Assembly: GCA_016218465.1 (NCBI GenBank)
Contig: JACREA010000177.1
Location: 1-9,353, forward strand
DNA from: Nitrosomonadales bacterium
GTDB taxonomy: Bacteria; Pseudomonadota; Gammaproteobacteria; Burkholderiales; Gallionellaceae
DNA: 9,353 nt
Reading direction: 5' to 3'
Shown: piece after piece, positions 1 to 7,379 of the stretch
Position numbering within the stretch: position 1 is the first letter of the stretch
Layout of the letters: every line of letters begins with the position of its first letter
The notes under the pieces: generated by a model
Database searches by the model: none
What the model was told of the DNA's origin: nothing
What the model saw: the letters and a program-made list of their open reading frames with translations, nothing else
Translations under genes and position numbers: made by a program

Positions 1-727
1 CTATTTCCACCATATTACCATACTGAGGATGAGTATCCGCATAAGCCACCACTCCACCTGCAGAAGCATGAATTGGCGTCCCTTCGCTCGCCATAAAATC
101 CACTCCTTCATGCATGGCGCCTGAACCGGTAAATGGATCTAATCGCCAGCCAAAATTTGAGGAATAAGCGCCCTCATTGACTGGTGGTATAGAGGGAAGC
201 AATTTACGGCTCAACTGGTTCTGCAGCATCATGGTTTCCAGAGCCAGCAGCTTGTCACTGCGATCATTGACCACTTGGGTCAATCTTCCCAGTTGTTGAT
301 CCAAACTGTTTACCGACATTTCCTGCATGGGCAAAACCACTAGCGGTCCACCCTGAGCGAGCGGCTGAGCAAACTGAAATTCCTCGGGCTTCATTCCAGA
401 CAACTTGGCTAAACGCGTGCCCAGAGCATCCATGCGCTGCAATTGCGCTTGCATCCGTCCAACGCGTGCCGCCATGGCATCCAAACTGCTATGTAAATAG
501 GACTCCTGTTTTTGCTGCTCTGCGCTTCGCACTTCGGATAGCAGGATGCGCATCTCATCAACCAGGCTTTCAGGGGCAAAGCGTATCAGCACGTATTGCA
601 AAGAAAACGCGGCAATTAGCAGCAACCCGAACAGCAAGGGCAACAAAACCAGTAAATGCCTGCCCCCCAGTGTAATGCTGCGGGTACGTGCTTTTGCCAA
701 ACGATTGGAAACTATAATAATATTCAT
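1..727 (-). CDS. M23 family metallopeptidase, membrane-anchored (3' end outside window)
   Basis: Only the first 242 codons are visible; the gene runs off the left edge. It starts with MNIIIVSNRL. A basic stretch (KARTR) precedes a membrane segment at about residues 24-46 (LLVLLPLLFGLLLIAAF), which fits a single N-terminal inner-membrane anchor with a periplasmic body. Residues about 55-110 and 140-175 are rich in Q, L, R and E and look coiled-coil-like, as in divisome-associated M23 proteins. The peptidase domain begins near residue 189: NFGWRLDPFTG, then MHEGVDFMASEGTPIHA with the zinc ligands H206 and D210, then GGVVAYAD. The second HxH ligand motif lies outside the window. The family cleaves peptide cross-links in peptidoglycan. 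AGGGG lies 5 bases before the ATG. In Pseudomonas the same family sits between the DUF721 gene and secA, so secA may lie to the left; that is an inference. An EnvC/NlpD-like non-catalytic activator is excluded only if the missing ligands are present. Confidence 0.92.
   Translation of the reverse strand, partial: MNIIIVSNRLAKARTRSITLGGRHLLVLLPLLFGLLLIAAFSLQYVLIRFAPESLVDEMRILLSEVRSAEQQKQESYLHSSLDAMAARVGRMQAQLQRMDALGTRLAKLSGMKPEEFQFAQPLAQGGPLVVLPMQEMSVNSLDQQLGRLTQVVNDRSDKLLALETMMLQNQLSRKLLPSIPPVNEGAYSSNFGWRLDPFTGSGAMHEGVDFMASEGTPIHASAGGVVAYADTHPQYGNMVEI
713..718 (+). promoter_or_regulatory. Candidate -10 element for the DUF721 gene
   Basis: A perfect TATAAT lies inside the 5' coding end of the divergent M23 gene, with no convincing -35 at 16-18 bases. 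A start point near 725 would give a leader of about 34 bases before the ATG at 759. It would also put the start point next to an in-frame ATG at 726. The hexamer alone is weak evidence in an AT-rich stretch. Confidence 0.35.
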
Positions 728-758
728 GTATTCCCCTATTTGCGTAATCGCAATACTA

Positions 759-1184
759 ATGACGCATCAACTCAAATCATTACTAATCGGCAATCAGGAA
801 CTCCGTCCACTACTGACAAAGGTGCACGAATTAAAAGTGTTGCAACACCATTTTATTGCAGTCGCCCCCCCTTATCTTGCTCAATCCAGCCAAGTGTTGG
901 GCCTTCAACTGGGGACGCTTATCATCGCAGTTGCCAACGCCACTATGGCAGCAAAATTGCGCCAACTTGCACCTGAACTGGCTACCCTGCTACAAGGCAG
1001 GGGATGTGAGATTAGCGGAATCCGCGTCAAGGTGCAAGTTGCCTACAATCGAAGCCAAGCCAAAACTACGCCTCGCAAACTTGGTCAAGTGGCACAAAAT
1101 GCACTAAATGAACTCAGTCAAAGCCTGCCGGATGACTCAACACTCAAGCTCGCACTGGAAAAAATGATTAAACCGAAAGACTAG
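759..1184 (+). CDS. dciA: DUF721 / DciA-type replicative helicase loader
   Basis: The protein has 141 residues from the ATG at 759. DUF721 proteins of the DciA type help load the DnaB helicase onto DNA in bacteria that lack DnaC or DnaI. What shows the family is the small N-terminal domain of about 100 residues. It runs from a helical start (LLTKVHELKVLQHHFIAVAP), through a strand-rich core (VLGLQLGTLIIAVANATMAA) and KLRQLAPELATLLQ, to the strand GIRVKVQV. A polar tail with TPRKLGQVAQNALNELSQSL follows. The position between lpxC and an M23 peptidase matches the Pseudomonas dciA locus, which supports the call. The start is uncertain: ATG 726 is in frame but would add a hydrophobic MYSPICVIAIL and overlap the M23 start; neither ATG has a clear ribosome binding site. 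The gene is divergent from M23 (31-base gap) and convergent with the small membrane gene. Confidence 0.8.
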   Translation: MTHQLKSLLIGNQELRPLLTKVHELKVLQHHFIAVAPPYLAQSSQVLGLQLGTLIIAVANATMAAKLRQLAPELATLLQGRGCEISGIRVKVQVAYNRSQAKTTPRKLGQVAQNALNELSQSLPDDSTLKLALEKMIKPKD

Positions 1185-1230
1185 AAATTCCCTGTTCAGT
1201 GCGACAAACATAGTATTTGCATGCAAATCT

Positions 1231-1431
1231 TCACAAGAGAACTTTCCAGCCGACCAGCACATAGCGCTCCAATATGAACAGCAATGCAAAAACTGACAGC
1301 AGTAGCAATACGAACCTCAACGTCTGCCATGCAAATTTCAGGTAGCGGTGATCACGCGTAAAGATATACATCCCACTGCTTATCACCAGCAGCAATGCAA
1401 CCAGAACAATAAACAGTCGCAAAATTATCAT
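1231..1431 (-). CDS. Small two-helix membrane protein, function unknown
   Basis: This 66-residue protein has two hydrophobic segments. The first is at about residues 2-24 (IILRLFIVLVALLLVISSGMYIF). The second is at about 38-61 (TLRFVLLLLSVFALLFILERYV). A short charged and aromatic loop, TRDHRYLKFAW, joins them, so it is probably a hairpin in the inner membrane. It lies 26 bases after the lpxC stop on the same strand and is probably co-transcribed with lpxC. The high leucine and valine content, the sensible topology and the operon position support a real gene. I believe similar short membrane proteins occur beside lpxC in other betaproteobacteria, but I recognise no named family and assign no function. 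Confidence 0.7.
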   Translation of the reverse strand: MIILRLFIVLVALLLVISSGMYIFTRDHRYLKFAWQTLRFVLLLLSVFALLFILERYVLVGWKVLL

Positions 1432-1457
1432 GGCATTGTGATGTGAATGTTAAATCA

Positions 1458-2369
1458 TCAGGCAGTTTGCAGTTGGAGGCGCAGGAATGCAGGCGCTTCT
1501 TCAACAGTATCAAATGTAACAAATTCCCATGCTTCTTCATCGGATAACAACTCCCGCAGCAAGGCATTATTCAAAGCATGGCCGGATTTGTATCCTGAAA
1601 ACGCGCCAATCAGCGGATGCCCCAACAAGTAAAGATCGCCAATCGCGTCCAGCACCTTGTGCTTGACGAACTCATCCTCGAAGCGCAGTCCGTCCGCATT
1701 TAGCACACGATAATCATCCATTACAACGGCGTTATCCAGACTACCGCCCAAGGCCAAGCCTTGCGCTCGCATATTTTCGACATCCTGCATGAAACCGAAG
1801 GTGCGCGCCCGGCTGATATCGCGCACGTAAGATTCTTCGCCCAGATCGACCACCACATGCTGCTTTGCATCTGCAAACACCGGGTGGGAGAAGTTGATCG
1901 TAAAAGTCAATCTATAGCCGTGGTATGGCTCAAAGCGCACCCATTTGTCGCCTTGATTCAACTCGACGGTTTTCTTCACGCGGATAAATTTTTTGGCGGC
2001 GGATTGCTCTACGATACCAGCCGATTGAAGCAGGAACACAAATGTGCCCGCACTACCATCCATAATCGGGACTTCCGCATTATTCAGATCGACATAGGCG
2101 TTATCCACACCCAATCCGGCCAGCGCCGACATCAGGTGCTCAATAGTTGCGACACGCACGCCATTCTGTTCCATACAGGTGGACAGGCGTGTGTCATGAA
2201 CCAACTCTGCTCGTGCGCAAATTTCCTCAACTGGCTTCACGTCCACACGACGAAATACGATACCGGTGTTAACAGGTGCCGGACGTAAACCGAGCGTGAC
2301 TTTTTCACCGCTGTGCAAGCCGACTCCGGTCACGGTCACAGAATTTTTTAAGGTACGTTGCTTTACCAT
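1458..2369 (-). CDS. lpxC: UDP-3-O-acyl-N-acetylglucosamine deacetylase
   Basis: LpxC removes the acetyl group from UDP-3-O-acyl-GlcNAc in the cytoplasm, the committed step of lipid A synthesis, so the organism is Gram-negative with lipopolysaccharide. The protein has 303 residues against 305 in E. coli and aligns from end to end by eye: KQRTLKNSVTVTGVGLHSG at the N-terminus, TIEHLMSALAGLGVDN with E77 and zinc ligand H78, PIMDGSAGTFV, ISRARTFGFM, then FVKHKVLDAIGDL with zinc ligands H237 and D241, and KSGHALNN with the catalytic H264. All active-site residues are present. Two TGA stops lie in tandem at the end. The ATG has no obvious ribosome binding site but matches the family's start. In many Proteobacteria ftsZ lies directly upstream; here that position is taken by accessory gene remnants. 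LpxC is often controlled by FtsH proteolysis through its C-terminus, but this cannot be judged here. Confidence 0.98.
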   Translation of the reverse strand: MVKQRTLKNSVTVTGVGLHSGEKVTLGLRPAPVNTGIVFRRVDVKPVEEICARAELVHDTRLSTCMEQNGVRVATIEHLMSALAGLGVDNAYVDLNNAEVPIMDGSAGTFVFLLQSAGIVEQSAAKKFIRVKKTVELNQGDKWVRFEPYHGYRLTFTINFSHPVFADAKQHVVVDLGEESYVRDISRARTFGFMQDVENMRAQGLALGGSLDNAVVMDDYRVLNADGLRFEDEFVKHKVLDAIGDLYLLGHPLIGAFSGYKSGHALNNALLRELLSDEEAWEFVTFDTVEEAPAFLRLQLQTA

Positions 2370-2399
2370 TGATGTTTGATTGCCGAAATCAGATGGATA

Positions 2400-2408
2400 A
2401 TTCTACCA
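2400..2408 (-). promoter_or_regulatory. Candidate extended -10 promoter for lpxC
   Basis: On the minus strand this reads TGGTAGAAT, an extended -10 (TGn plus TAGAAT, 5 of 6 matches), about 31 bases before the lpxC ATG. The hexamer 17 bases upstream, ACGGCG, is a poor -35, as can be tolerated with an extended -10. It overlaps the stop codon of the upstream fragment. If lpxC has lost its ftsZ-linked promoters, this could drive it. Confidence 0.35.
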
Positions 2409-2552
2409 CAGGCCTTCTGGTGCGCCGTGGAACGAAGAATGGGAATAATTCCCCTGAAACGGCTTCTTCGCAGCCAATAGGGTGGCCACATCTTTTGCCT
2501 CGTAGAGATTCTCGCACCCGAAGGGTATGCCCACGCGGTCAGCATCAATCAT
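2403..2552 (-). pseudogene. Open 49-codon segment, probably the 3' remnant of an unrecognised gene
   Basis: From an ATG at 2552 the frame reads MIDADRVGIPFGCENL, YEAKDVATLLAAKKPFQG and NYSHSSFHGAPEGLW, then stops 33 bases before lpxC. The frame stays open further upstream (SPFAFWKVRCWD just before that ATG), so the segment may be the C-terminus of a longer protein. Many of its codons end in G or C, and the residue mix is protein-like. There is no good ribosome binding site. It lies just beyond the point where the DUF4917 gene is cut, and in a different frame. I do not recognise the family; it could also be an intact small gene or chance. Confidence 0.3.
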
Positions 2553-2622
2553 ATCCCAGCACCGCACTTTCCAAAACGCAAACGGACTTTTGATTCTAAA
2601 CAGGAGAGAATGGATATGGCAT

Positions 2623-3009
2623 TCAAGAGGCTGCGTACTCATGTTCTTCAATATCCCCTGGCTGTGTGGGATGGCTTGCCGCGATTGTTTGAACAAGAAG
2701 CTCCCGGAGACCTTCGGCATCCTCTTGAAGTGTCGCTAAGAGTTTTGAGGGGACGCCATCGTATGCGGCCAAAACAGCCTTAGCATCTCGTAACGCCTTG
2801 ATGACCTTCTCGAAATCTTGTGTGCCAAGCGCATTAAACGACTTCTTCGCAGACGGAGAGAGCTTGGAGAAATCCGCCTGCTCGAAGAGCTTTCCATAAA
2901 CAAAGATGCCCGGCCTGCAAGCGATACTGAACCCGTTGCCAAGCAGGAGATGCTTTTTTGTACATTGACGCGAAGCCTCAAGAGCCGTCGAGAAGGACAT
3001 AAGTTTCAT
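2623..3009 (-). pseudogene. DUF4917 family protein, truncated after the N-terminal third
   Basis: Reading from ATG 3009 (MKLMSFSTALEASRQCTKK) gives 128 residues; a GTG at 3018 is in frame but only 2 bases after GGAAAGG, while ATG 3009 is 11 bases after it. The recognised DUF4917 segments are HLLLGNGFSIACRPGIFVYG, KLFEQADFS, NALGTQDFEKVIKALRDA, then LRELLVQTIAASHPTQPGDI and EHEYAAS. Family members are about 300 or more residues long, and a few residues after this point they carry a segment like IYTLNYDLLLYW; here a TGA follows EYAAS. The rest is absent downstream in all three frames, so a deletion or recombination is more likely than a simple frameshift. It lies 40-49 bases after res on the same strand, as a third operon gene. 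The GNGFS and LNYD signatures recall SIR2-like Rossmann folds, some of which are NAD-consuming defence effectors; that link is my inference. Confidence 0.72.
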
Positions 3010-3057
3010 AATTGGCACGACCTTTCCGCGTGGTCACGCACGCATATTTGAATAGAC

Positions 3058-5739
3058 CTACGGCTTACTAATTTTATCAGCTATCTGCTGCCGCACATCC
3101 CGCCCTTGTTCGTCTTTGGCAACCGCCATCAAAAACAAACAACGCTCGCCACTGGATTTTTCCCACCGGTATCCCACCTGATTTTTCTCACGCGAATCGT
3201 CGTTGGTTTTGTATGGCTCTCCCTTGTATTCCACAGCCAGCACTCGCCCGTCATCCAGCTCCGCAATAAAGTCGGGGTAGAAATAATCTGTTGATGTCGG
3301 CAGCCAGAACGAGAATTTTTCCTGTCGCTCGATATTGCGCACCCATTGTTTTACCTTCGGATGTGCATCCAACGCTTGCGCGCACACGAACTCTTCTGCA
3401 ATTTGTCCGGCTGGGGTCTTCTCGCGCAAGTCGTGAATGACCGGATAAAAATGTTTGCTGAATTCGTAGCTGCCTTGATAACTCTGGCGTGCGGGATACA
3501 TCCCTGCTTCAAACCGGAAACTGTAGTGCCCTGCCCGATCCAGTGACGGCACGGTCATTTCAAACAACCTCCCCTGAAATCCTTTATCCATCGCAATCTG
3601 GCGCAAGCGTTCCACTTCCCGTGCGATAGCCTGAGCCAGTTGAAACCGTGCGCGCACCAGCGCCGTCAGACTAAAACCACGCTCACTAACCAGATGCGTA
3701 ATCATCTTTACCAAATACGCCTGCAACTGTGTTTGCGACAGATACGGTTTGCGCGCCTCCCTGTCCAGCCAGCGCACCAAATCCTGTTCGCTGACGTGGC
3801 TGGCCACATCGTTCAGCTTGAGTTGCTGCGCATCCAAGTGGCGATATTTTATTTTCTCACCGTTCACATCAATCTCGAACGAGTTGACACTCTCGGTAAT
3901 CGAAAATCCGGCAAGTTGTACTGGCTGATCTAATAAATCCCAATCTCCCAAACTGGACAGCGTTTCTTTTTCAACCACCTCCAGATAACCATCGAGATTC
4001 AGGCACAGCTGTGGGATCGGCGCGAAAGTCAGCCCAAGTTGCGCGGGTGCGCGCAATGCCCGGCGCATGGCGCGATGCGCATCGAATTGTTCCTTTACCA
4101 CACCCCGCGCTTTTTCCGGTAGCGCATGGCTGATGAAGGTCTCCGCCTGAGCCAGCGTATCGGCGTCCACATCGCCCTTGAGCAGAATCGTTGCGCCCTG
4201 TGTCGTTGGCATGATCTGCACGACAGCCTTTATTTCATCCGGCCAATGTTGAGTATCCGGTGCTTGCGGTACTTCTATATGACAATCGGGTATAACTGGC
4301 AGCGTTGATTTATCGCCCTCTGGCAAAGGTAACTTACCTTGGTCTGGGACGATTGCCATGTTGGCCTCGAACCGCTCAAAGCCCATGTTCTGCACCATGC
4401 GGTCTTTCAGGTTGGACGCGGCCTGCGCAAAATTTTCCGCGACAATATGCGCGTAGGCTTTATTCAATTCCGCCTGCTGTCGCGTTCTCGCGTAAGGCAT
4501 ACGCAACACGCGCCCCAGCAATTGCTCGACATCCTTGGCTGAATTGACCGATTGCAACGAAGCCAGCACGTAGGCGAACGAACAATCCCAACCCTCCTTC
4601 AATGCCTCGACCGTAATCACATAACGAATCGGGCAAGCCGGATCGAACAGGTTGATGCCGTCCAGCTCTTTCTGCGCACCGGTAGCAACCGCAATCTGGT
4701 TCTCCGGGATATTTTCCTGCTCAAGCAAATGCTGGCGCACAGCATCGACTGTTGCCTCGTTGCCCTTGGGTGCAGCCTGTATCAACACAATGGGGCGAAT
4801 ATATTCAGACTCTTTTTGCGCCACCAACTCCAAGCCGTCGCGCCGCAAAATCGCATCGCGTAAACACTCGCGCCAGCCTTCTGGATGTTCCGCCAGCACA
4901 ATGGGCAGCTTTATCATCTGCTCGGTTTTCAGTTCCTGTGCCGAGACGTGATACAGCACGTTATTACCCACGACCGGAGTGGCCGTCAGTTCCACCACGC
5001 AACTTGGATTCAACCTGCCCAGCGTCTTGAAGAAGCGATCAGTGCGATTGTTGTGTGCCTCATCCACAATGACCACCGGATGGTGCAAGTGCAGCCAGTT
5101 CGCCACGGAATACTTGGTGCGCCCAACATCCTTGGCAGTCAGGTATGGCTGATTTTGCAAATCGGCTTCCGTCACTTTTTCCAGCCCTGCGCTGATATTC
5201 GCAGGCAGGTTATCAAAGTGCGGCGCGAGTTCCTCAAAGAACGAATACACATTGCGCTTGGCGGTATCCGACACATTGAACGACTGGATGGTCGCCACCA
5301 CCACGATGCACGACTTGCCCACATCGTGCGGGCTGATGGTTTGCAGGTTTTCCAGATCGCACACTTGCACCCGGTCGCCGAAATACTGCGCCAGTGCCTG
5401 TCGGTACGGGTGCCGCGCATTGCTCAACGCCTCCAGCGTCTGCGAGCGGATGGTATCGCTCGGCGTGAGCCACAAGGCAAGTGGCGCATCGGAATCCAAC
5501 ACCGCCTTACCCGCCAGCGCCACGCCATGCGCGGCCAGCAGTGTCTTGCCGCCGCCGGTGGGGATGCGCAGACAAACGCACGGCACTTCATCAAATATCG
5601 TGTGATAACGCTCATTGCTGCGATTCTGCGTTGCCAGCATCGCATGGAACGCATCAGCCACCGGCACACTGCGGCAAGCTTGCAGAAATTGCGTCAGCGC
5701 CGACAGCGCGTTTTTTTGATACTGTTTGAGTTCTAGCAT
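3058..5739 (-). CDS. res: Type III-style restriction subunit: DEAH helicase with PD-(D/E)XK nuclease
   Basis: This 893-residue protein is the ATP-dependent cleavage partner of the methyltransferase encoded just upstream. The superfamily 2 motor is complete: Walker A IPTGGGKT with TGGGKT at residues 61-66, LWLTPSDTIRSQ near 90, VATIQSF near 148, VDEAHNN with DEAH at 226-229, motif III LTATP at 251-255, VEALKEGWDC at 377-386, and motif VI DVEQLLGRVLRMP at 403-415. The C-terminal domain holds a PD-(D/E)XK site: YPDF with D823, then VEYKG with E837 and K839. Both motor and nuclease thus look functional. It is somewhat shorter than EcoP1I/EcoP15I Res (about 970). Its ATG lies 5 bases after the mod stop, so translational coupling is likely. 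In Type III enzymes Res cuts only in complex with Mod, after ATP-driven communication between two unmodified sites. No internal stop or frameshift was seen. Confidence 0.93.
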   Translation of the reverse strand: MLELKQYQKNALSALTQFLQACRSVPVADAFHAMLATQNRSNERYHTIFDEVPCVCLRIPTGGGKTLLAAHGVALAGKAVLDSDAPLALWLTPSDTIRSQTLEALSNARHPYRQALAQYFGDRVQVCDLENLQTISPHDVGKSCIVVVATIQSFNVSDTAKRNVYSFFEELAPHFDNLPANISAGLEKVTEADLQNQPYLTAKDVGRTKYSVANWLHLHHPVVIVDEAHNNRTDRFFKTLGRLNPSCVVELTATPVVGNNVLYHVSAQELKTEQMIKLPIVLAEHPEGWRECLRDAILRRDGLELVAQKESEYIRPIVLIQAAPKGNEATVDAVRQHLLEQENIPENQIAVATGAQKELDGINLFDPACPIRYVITVEALKEGWDCSFAYVLASLQSVNSAKDVEQLLGRVLRMPYARTRQQAELNKAYAHIVAENFAQAASNLKDRMVQNMGFERFEANMAIVPDQGKLPLPEGDKSTLPVIPDCHIEVPQAPDTQHWPDEIKAVVQIMPTTQGATILLKGDVDADTLAQAETFISHALPEKARGVVKEQFDAHRAMRRALRAPAQLGLTFAPIPQLCLNLDGYLEVVEKETLSSLGDWDLLDQPVQLAGFSITESVNSFEIDVNGEKIKYRHLDAQQLKLNDVASHVSEQDLVRWLDREARKPYLSQTQLQAYLVKMITHLVSERGFSLTALVRARFQLAQAIAREVERLRQIAMDKGFQGRLFEMTVPSLDRAGHYSFRFEAGMYPARQSYQGSYEFSKHFYPVIHDLREKTPAGQIAEEFVCAQALDAHPKVKQWVRNIERQEKFSFWLPTSTDYFYPDFIAELDDGRVLAVEYKGEPYKTNDDSREKNQVGYRWEKSSGERCLFLMAVAKDEQGRDVRQQIADKISKP

Positions 5740-5744
5740 GGCGG

Positions 5745-7262
5745 TTACCGCATCTTCACGTCGTAAGGAATCTGCTTGAAAGTGATGTTCTCCGCCGCCA
5801 GCCGTGCCGCGCCCAAGCGCGTGGTTTCGCCGTAAATCACCTTGCGCCCGGTGTGAGGGAAGATGTCATGGATCGCCTGCAACACCGCGTGTGTCAGCAC
5901 GTTGCCGGAAGAGGGCTTGCGGTCGCCGAGGATGCCGTTGTAGAGCAGGTAGTAAGCCGTGCCGTTGTGGATGCCGAGCAGCGGTTGGTCGAATGCCTGC
6001 TGCCCCGGCTCGCCAGTCTCAAAATGCCAGACGTAAGCCGCCAACGTGGCGAAGCGCACCGCCTGATTGATGCGCCCGTGTTCATCGAACGCCGCCTCGC
6101 CCAGAGTGCAGAAGCGGAATCCCCAGCCGCCCTTCCAATTTACCGACTTGCTGATTCCGCCTTGCTCACCTTCGATAACTTTTTGCAGACGCAGAATGCA
6201 ATGTGTGCGGGCATGGTCGCCCATCTCGATGCCAATGTAACGGCGACCCATCTTGTGGGCGACAGCGGCAGTGGTGGCTGAGCCGAGGAAGCTGTCTAGT
6301 ACGATGTCGCCGGGGTTACTAGCCAAGTGAATAATACGGTGCAAAAGTTTTTCCGGTTTGGGGGTATCAAAAGGATTTTCCGTGTTGAAACTTTTCACCT
6401 CTTCGCGTGCTTCGTGATTATTTCCTGCCTCTGTGTGCAGCCATACGGTTGGGCTGGGAGTGCCATCTTCGGAAAGCTCGGCTAGAAATGTTTTGCGTGA
6501 AGGAGTCGCTTCCCCATCCCTTCCAAACCAAATTTCGTCACCCTCATCCATTCGGTGCAAAGTTTCTTCTGAAAACCTTGGGAAAGTTCCAGCAGGCGGA
6601 CTCCAAACCACTCCATTCTTAAATTTGTATGAAAAACTTTTGCTACTTTCCGATCCGCTTTTCGCATGTAGAGGTGTCGCCTTCCAAACTCCCTTTGGAT
6701 GATCGTCAGGATTTCTATACCTGGCGTTCATTTCTTCAGTTCGTGGCAACTTGTTTGGTTGCCAGACGTGGCTTTCCTTGGCGTAAATCAAAACATGGTC
6801 ATGATTGTCTGAAAGCCACTTCGCGTCGTTGGCTATTGTGTATTTCTTCTGCCACACCACATTTGCCACAAAATTCTTTCGCCCAAATACTTCGTCTATC
6901 AATGCCTTGAGGTAATGCGCTTCCATATCATCTATCGTCACCCAGATGCTGCCATCTTCCGCCAGCAAGTCACGCAGCAGCACCAGACGCGGATACATCA
7001 TGGACAGCCACTGGCTGTGCTCCAGTTTGTCGTCGTAATGCGCGAAGGCGCTTTGTGTGTTGTACGGCGGGTCTATGAAAATGCACTTGACCCGCCCGGC
7101 ATAGAACGGGATCAACGCCTTGAGTGCCAGCAGGTTGTCTCCCTGAATCAGCAGGTTTTCTGCGCTGTCGCCATACACCAATTCTTGCTTGAGCAAGTGA
7201 TATGGAACCTCACGAGAGGCTTCCTGCGCCTGATTTTTATTGACCCAATCGAGAAACGGCAT
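5745..7262 (-). CDS. mod: Type III-style site-specific DNA methyltransferase (Mod)
   Basis: This 505-residue protein is a beta-class amino-methyltransferase, with the catalytic motif before the AdoMet-binding motif. It opens with MPFLDWVNKNQAQ and REVPYHLL, typical of Mod subunits. Motif IV is FIDPPYNT with DPPY at residues 64-67. Then come DGSIWVTIDDMEAHYLKALI, a central region (about 125-310) expected to hold the target recognition domain, PFDTPKPEKLLHRII, and motif I DSFLGSATTAAVAHKMGRRY (D323, F325, G327). DPPY in beta-class enzymes points to N6-adenine or N4-cytosine; known Type III Mods make N6-methyladenine. The C-terminal part (about 360-505) probably contacts Res. The start sits behind a weak AAGATAAG. 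The central region is visibly more AT-rich than the ends (see findings). The recognition site cannot be read from sequence. Upstream lies a shared control region with a divergent HTH gene. Confidence 0.95.
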   Translation of the reverse strand: MPFLDWVNKNQAQEASREVPYHLLKQELVYGDSAENLLIQGDNLLALKALIPFYAGRVKCIFIDPPYNTQSAFAHYDDKLEHSQWLSMMYPRLVLLRDLLAEDGSIWVTIDDMEAHYLKALIDEVFGRKNFVANVVWQKKYTIANDAKWLSDNHDHVLIYAKESHVWQPNKLPRTEEMNARYRNPDDHPKGVWKATPLHAKSGSESSKSFSYKFKNGVVWSPPAGTFPRFSEETLHRMDEGDEIWFGRDGEATPSRKTFLAELSEDGTPSPTVWLHTEAGNNHEAREEVKSFNTENPFDTPKPEKLLHRIIHLASNPGDIVLDSFLGSATTAAVAHKMGRRYIGIEMGDHARTHCILRLQKVIEGEQGGISKSVNWKGGWGFRFCTLGEAAFDEHGRINQAVRFATLAAYVWHFETGEPGQQAFDQPLLGIHNGTAYYLLYNGILGDRKPSSGNVLTHAVLQAIHDIFPHTGRKVIYGETTRLGAARLAAENITFKQIPYDVKMR

Positions 7263-7292
7263 GGCTTATCTTGAGTTTGCTTATGGCGCAAG

Positions 7293-7322
7293 ATTATCCA
7301 TTTAATTGGCGTATAACGCCAA
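7293..7322 (-). promoter_or_regulatory. Candidate mod-res promoter
   Basis: On the minus strand there is TTGGCG (7322-7317, 4 of 6 to the -35 consensus), an 18-base spacer, and GATAAT (7298-7293, 5 of 6 to the -10). Transcription would begin near 7286, about 24 bases before the mod ATG. The inverted repeat at 7302-7326 covers the -35 and most of the spacer, so a protein bound there should block RNA polymerase. Confidence 0.5.
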
Positions 7323-7326
7323 TTAA
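7302..7326. promoter_or_regulatory. Inverted-repeat operator, probably for the XRE regulator
   Basis: Two perfect 11-base arms, TTAATTGGCGT (7302-7312) and ACGCCAATTAA (7316-7326), flank a 3-base centre ATA. One side of this dyad, AATTGGCGTAT (7304-7314), recurs exactly at 7377-7387. The site lies in the only gap between two divergent genes, one of which encodes a DNA-binding protein, and overlaps the predicted mod promoter. Binding by that protein is an inference. Confidence 0.7.
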
Positions 7327-7350
7327 TAAAAGTATCTGCGCTTAAACGCT

Positions 7351-7379
7351 TTGCGCAAAACGCCATAGGTTTCGACAAT
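7351..7379 (+). promoter_or_regulatory. Candidate promoter of the HTH regulator, giving a leaderless mRNA
   Basis: TTGCGC (7351-7356) and GACAAT (7374-7379) are separated by exactly 17 bases. The expected start point, 6-8 bases after the -10, falls at the regulator's ATG (7386). There is no Shine-Dalgarno sequence before that ATG, which agrees with a leaderless transcript. Matches are moderate (3 of 6 and 4 of 6). Confidence 0.4.

Noticed and set aside
1761..2288. Plus-strand open frame of 175 codons
   Set aside because: It is antisense to lpxC, which is certain; no recognisable domain or start signal.
2363..2548. Minus-strand open frame overlapping the lpxC start
   Set aside because: It overlaps lpxC's first codons in another frame and has a W-, R- and I-rich composition without family resemblance; the neighbouring frame ending at 2403 looks more protein-like.
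2463..2852. Direct repeat CTTCTTCGCAG at 2463-2473 and 2842-2852
   Set aside because: Only 11 bases, both inside coding-like sequence; it could be a deletion remnant but chance explains it equally well.
4885..5736. Long plus-strand open frame of 283 codons
   Set aside because: It is antisense to the helicase part of res, which carries all its motifs. The translation is rich in H, R and Q with no domain, typical of the shadow of a GC-rich gene.
5853..6281. Plus-strand open frames opposite the 3' half of mod
   Set aside because: They lie opposite the AdoMet-binding and C-terminal part of mod and have shadow-like composition.
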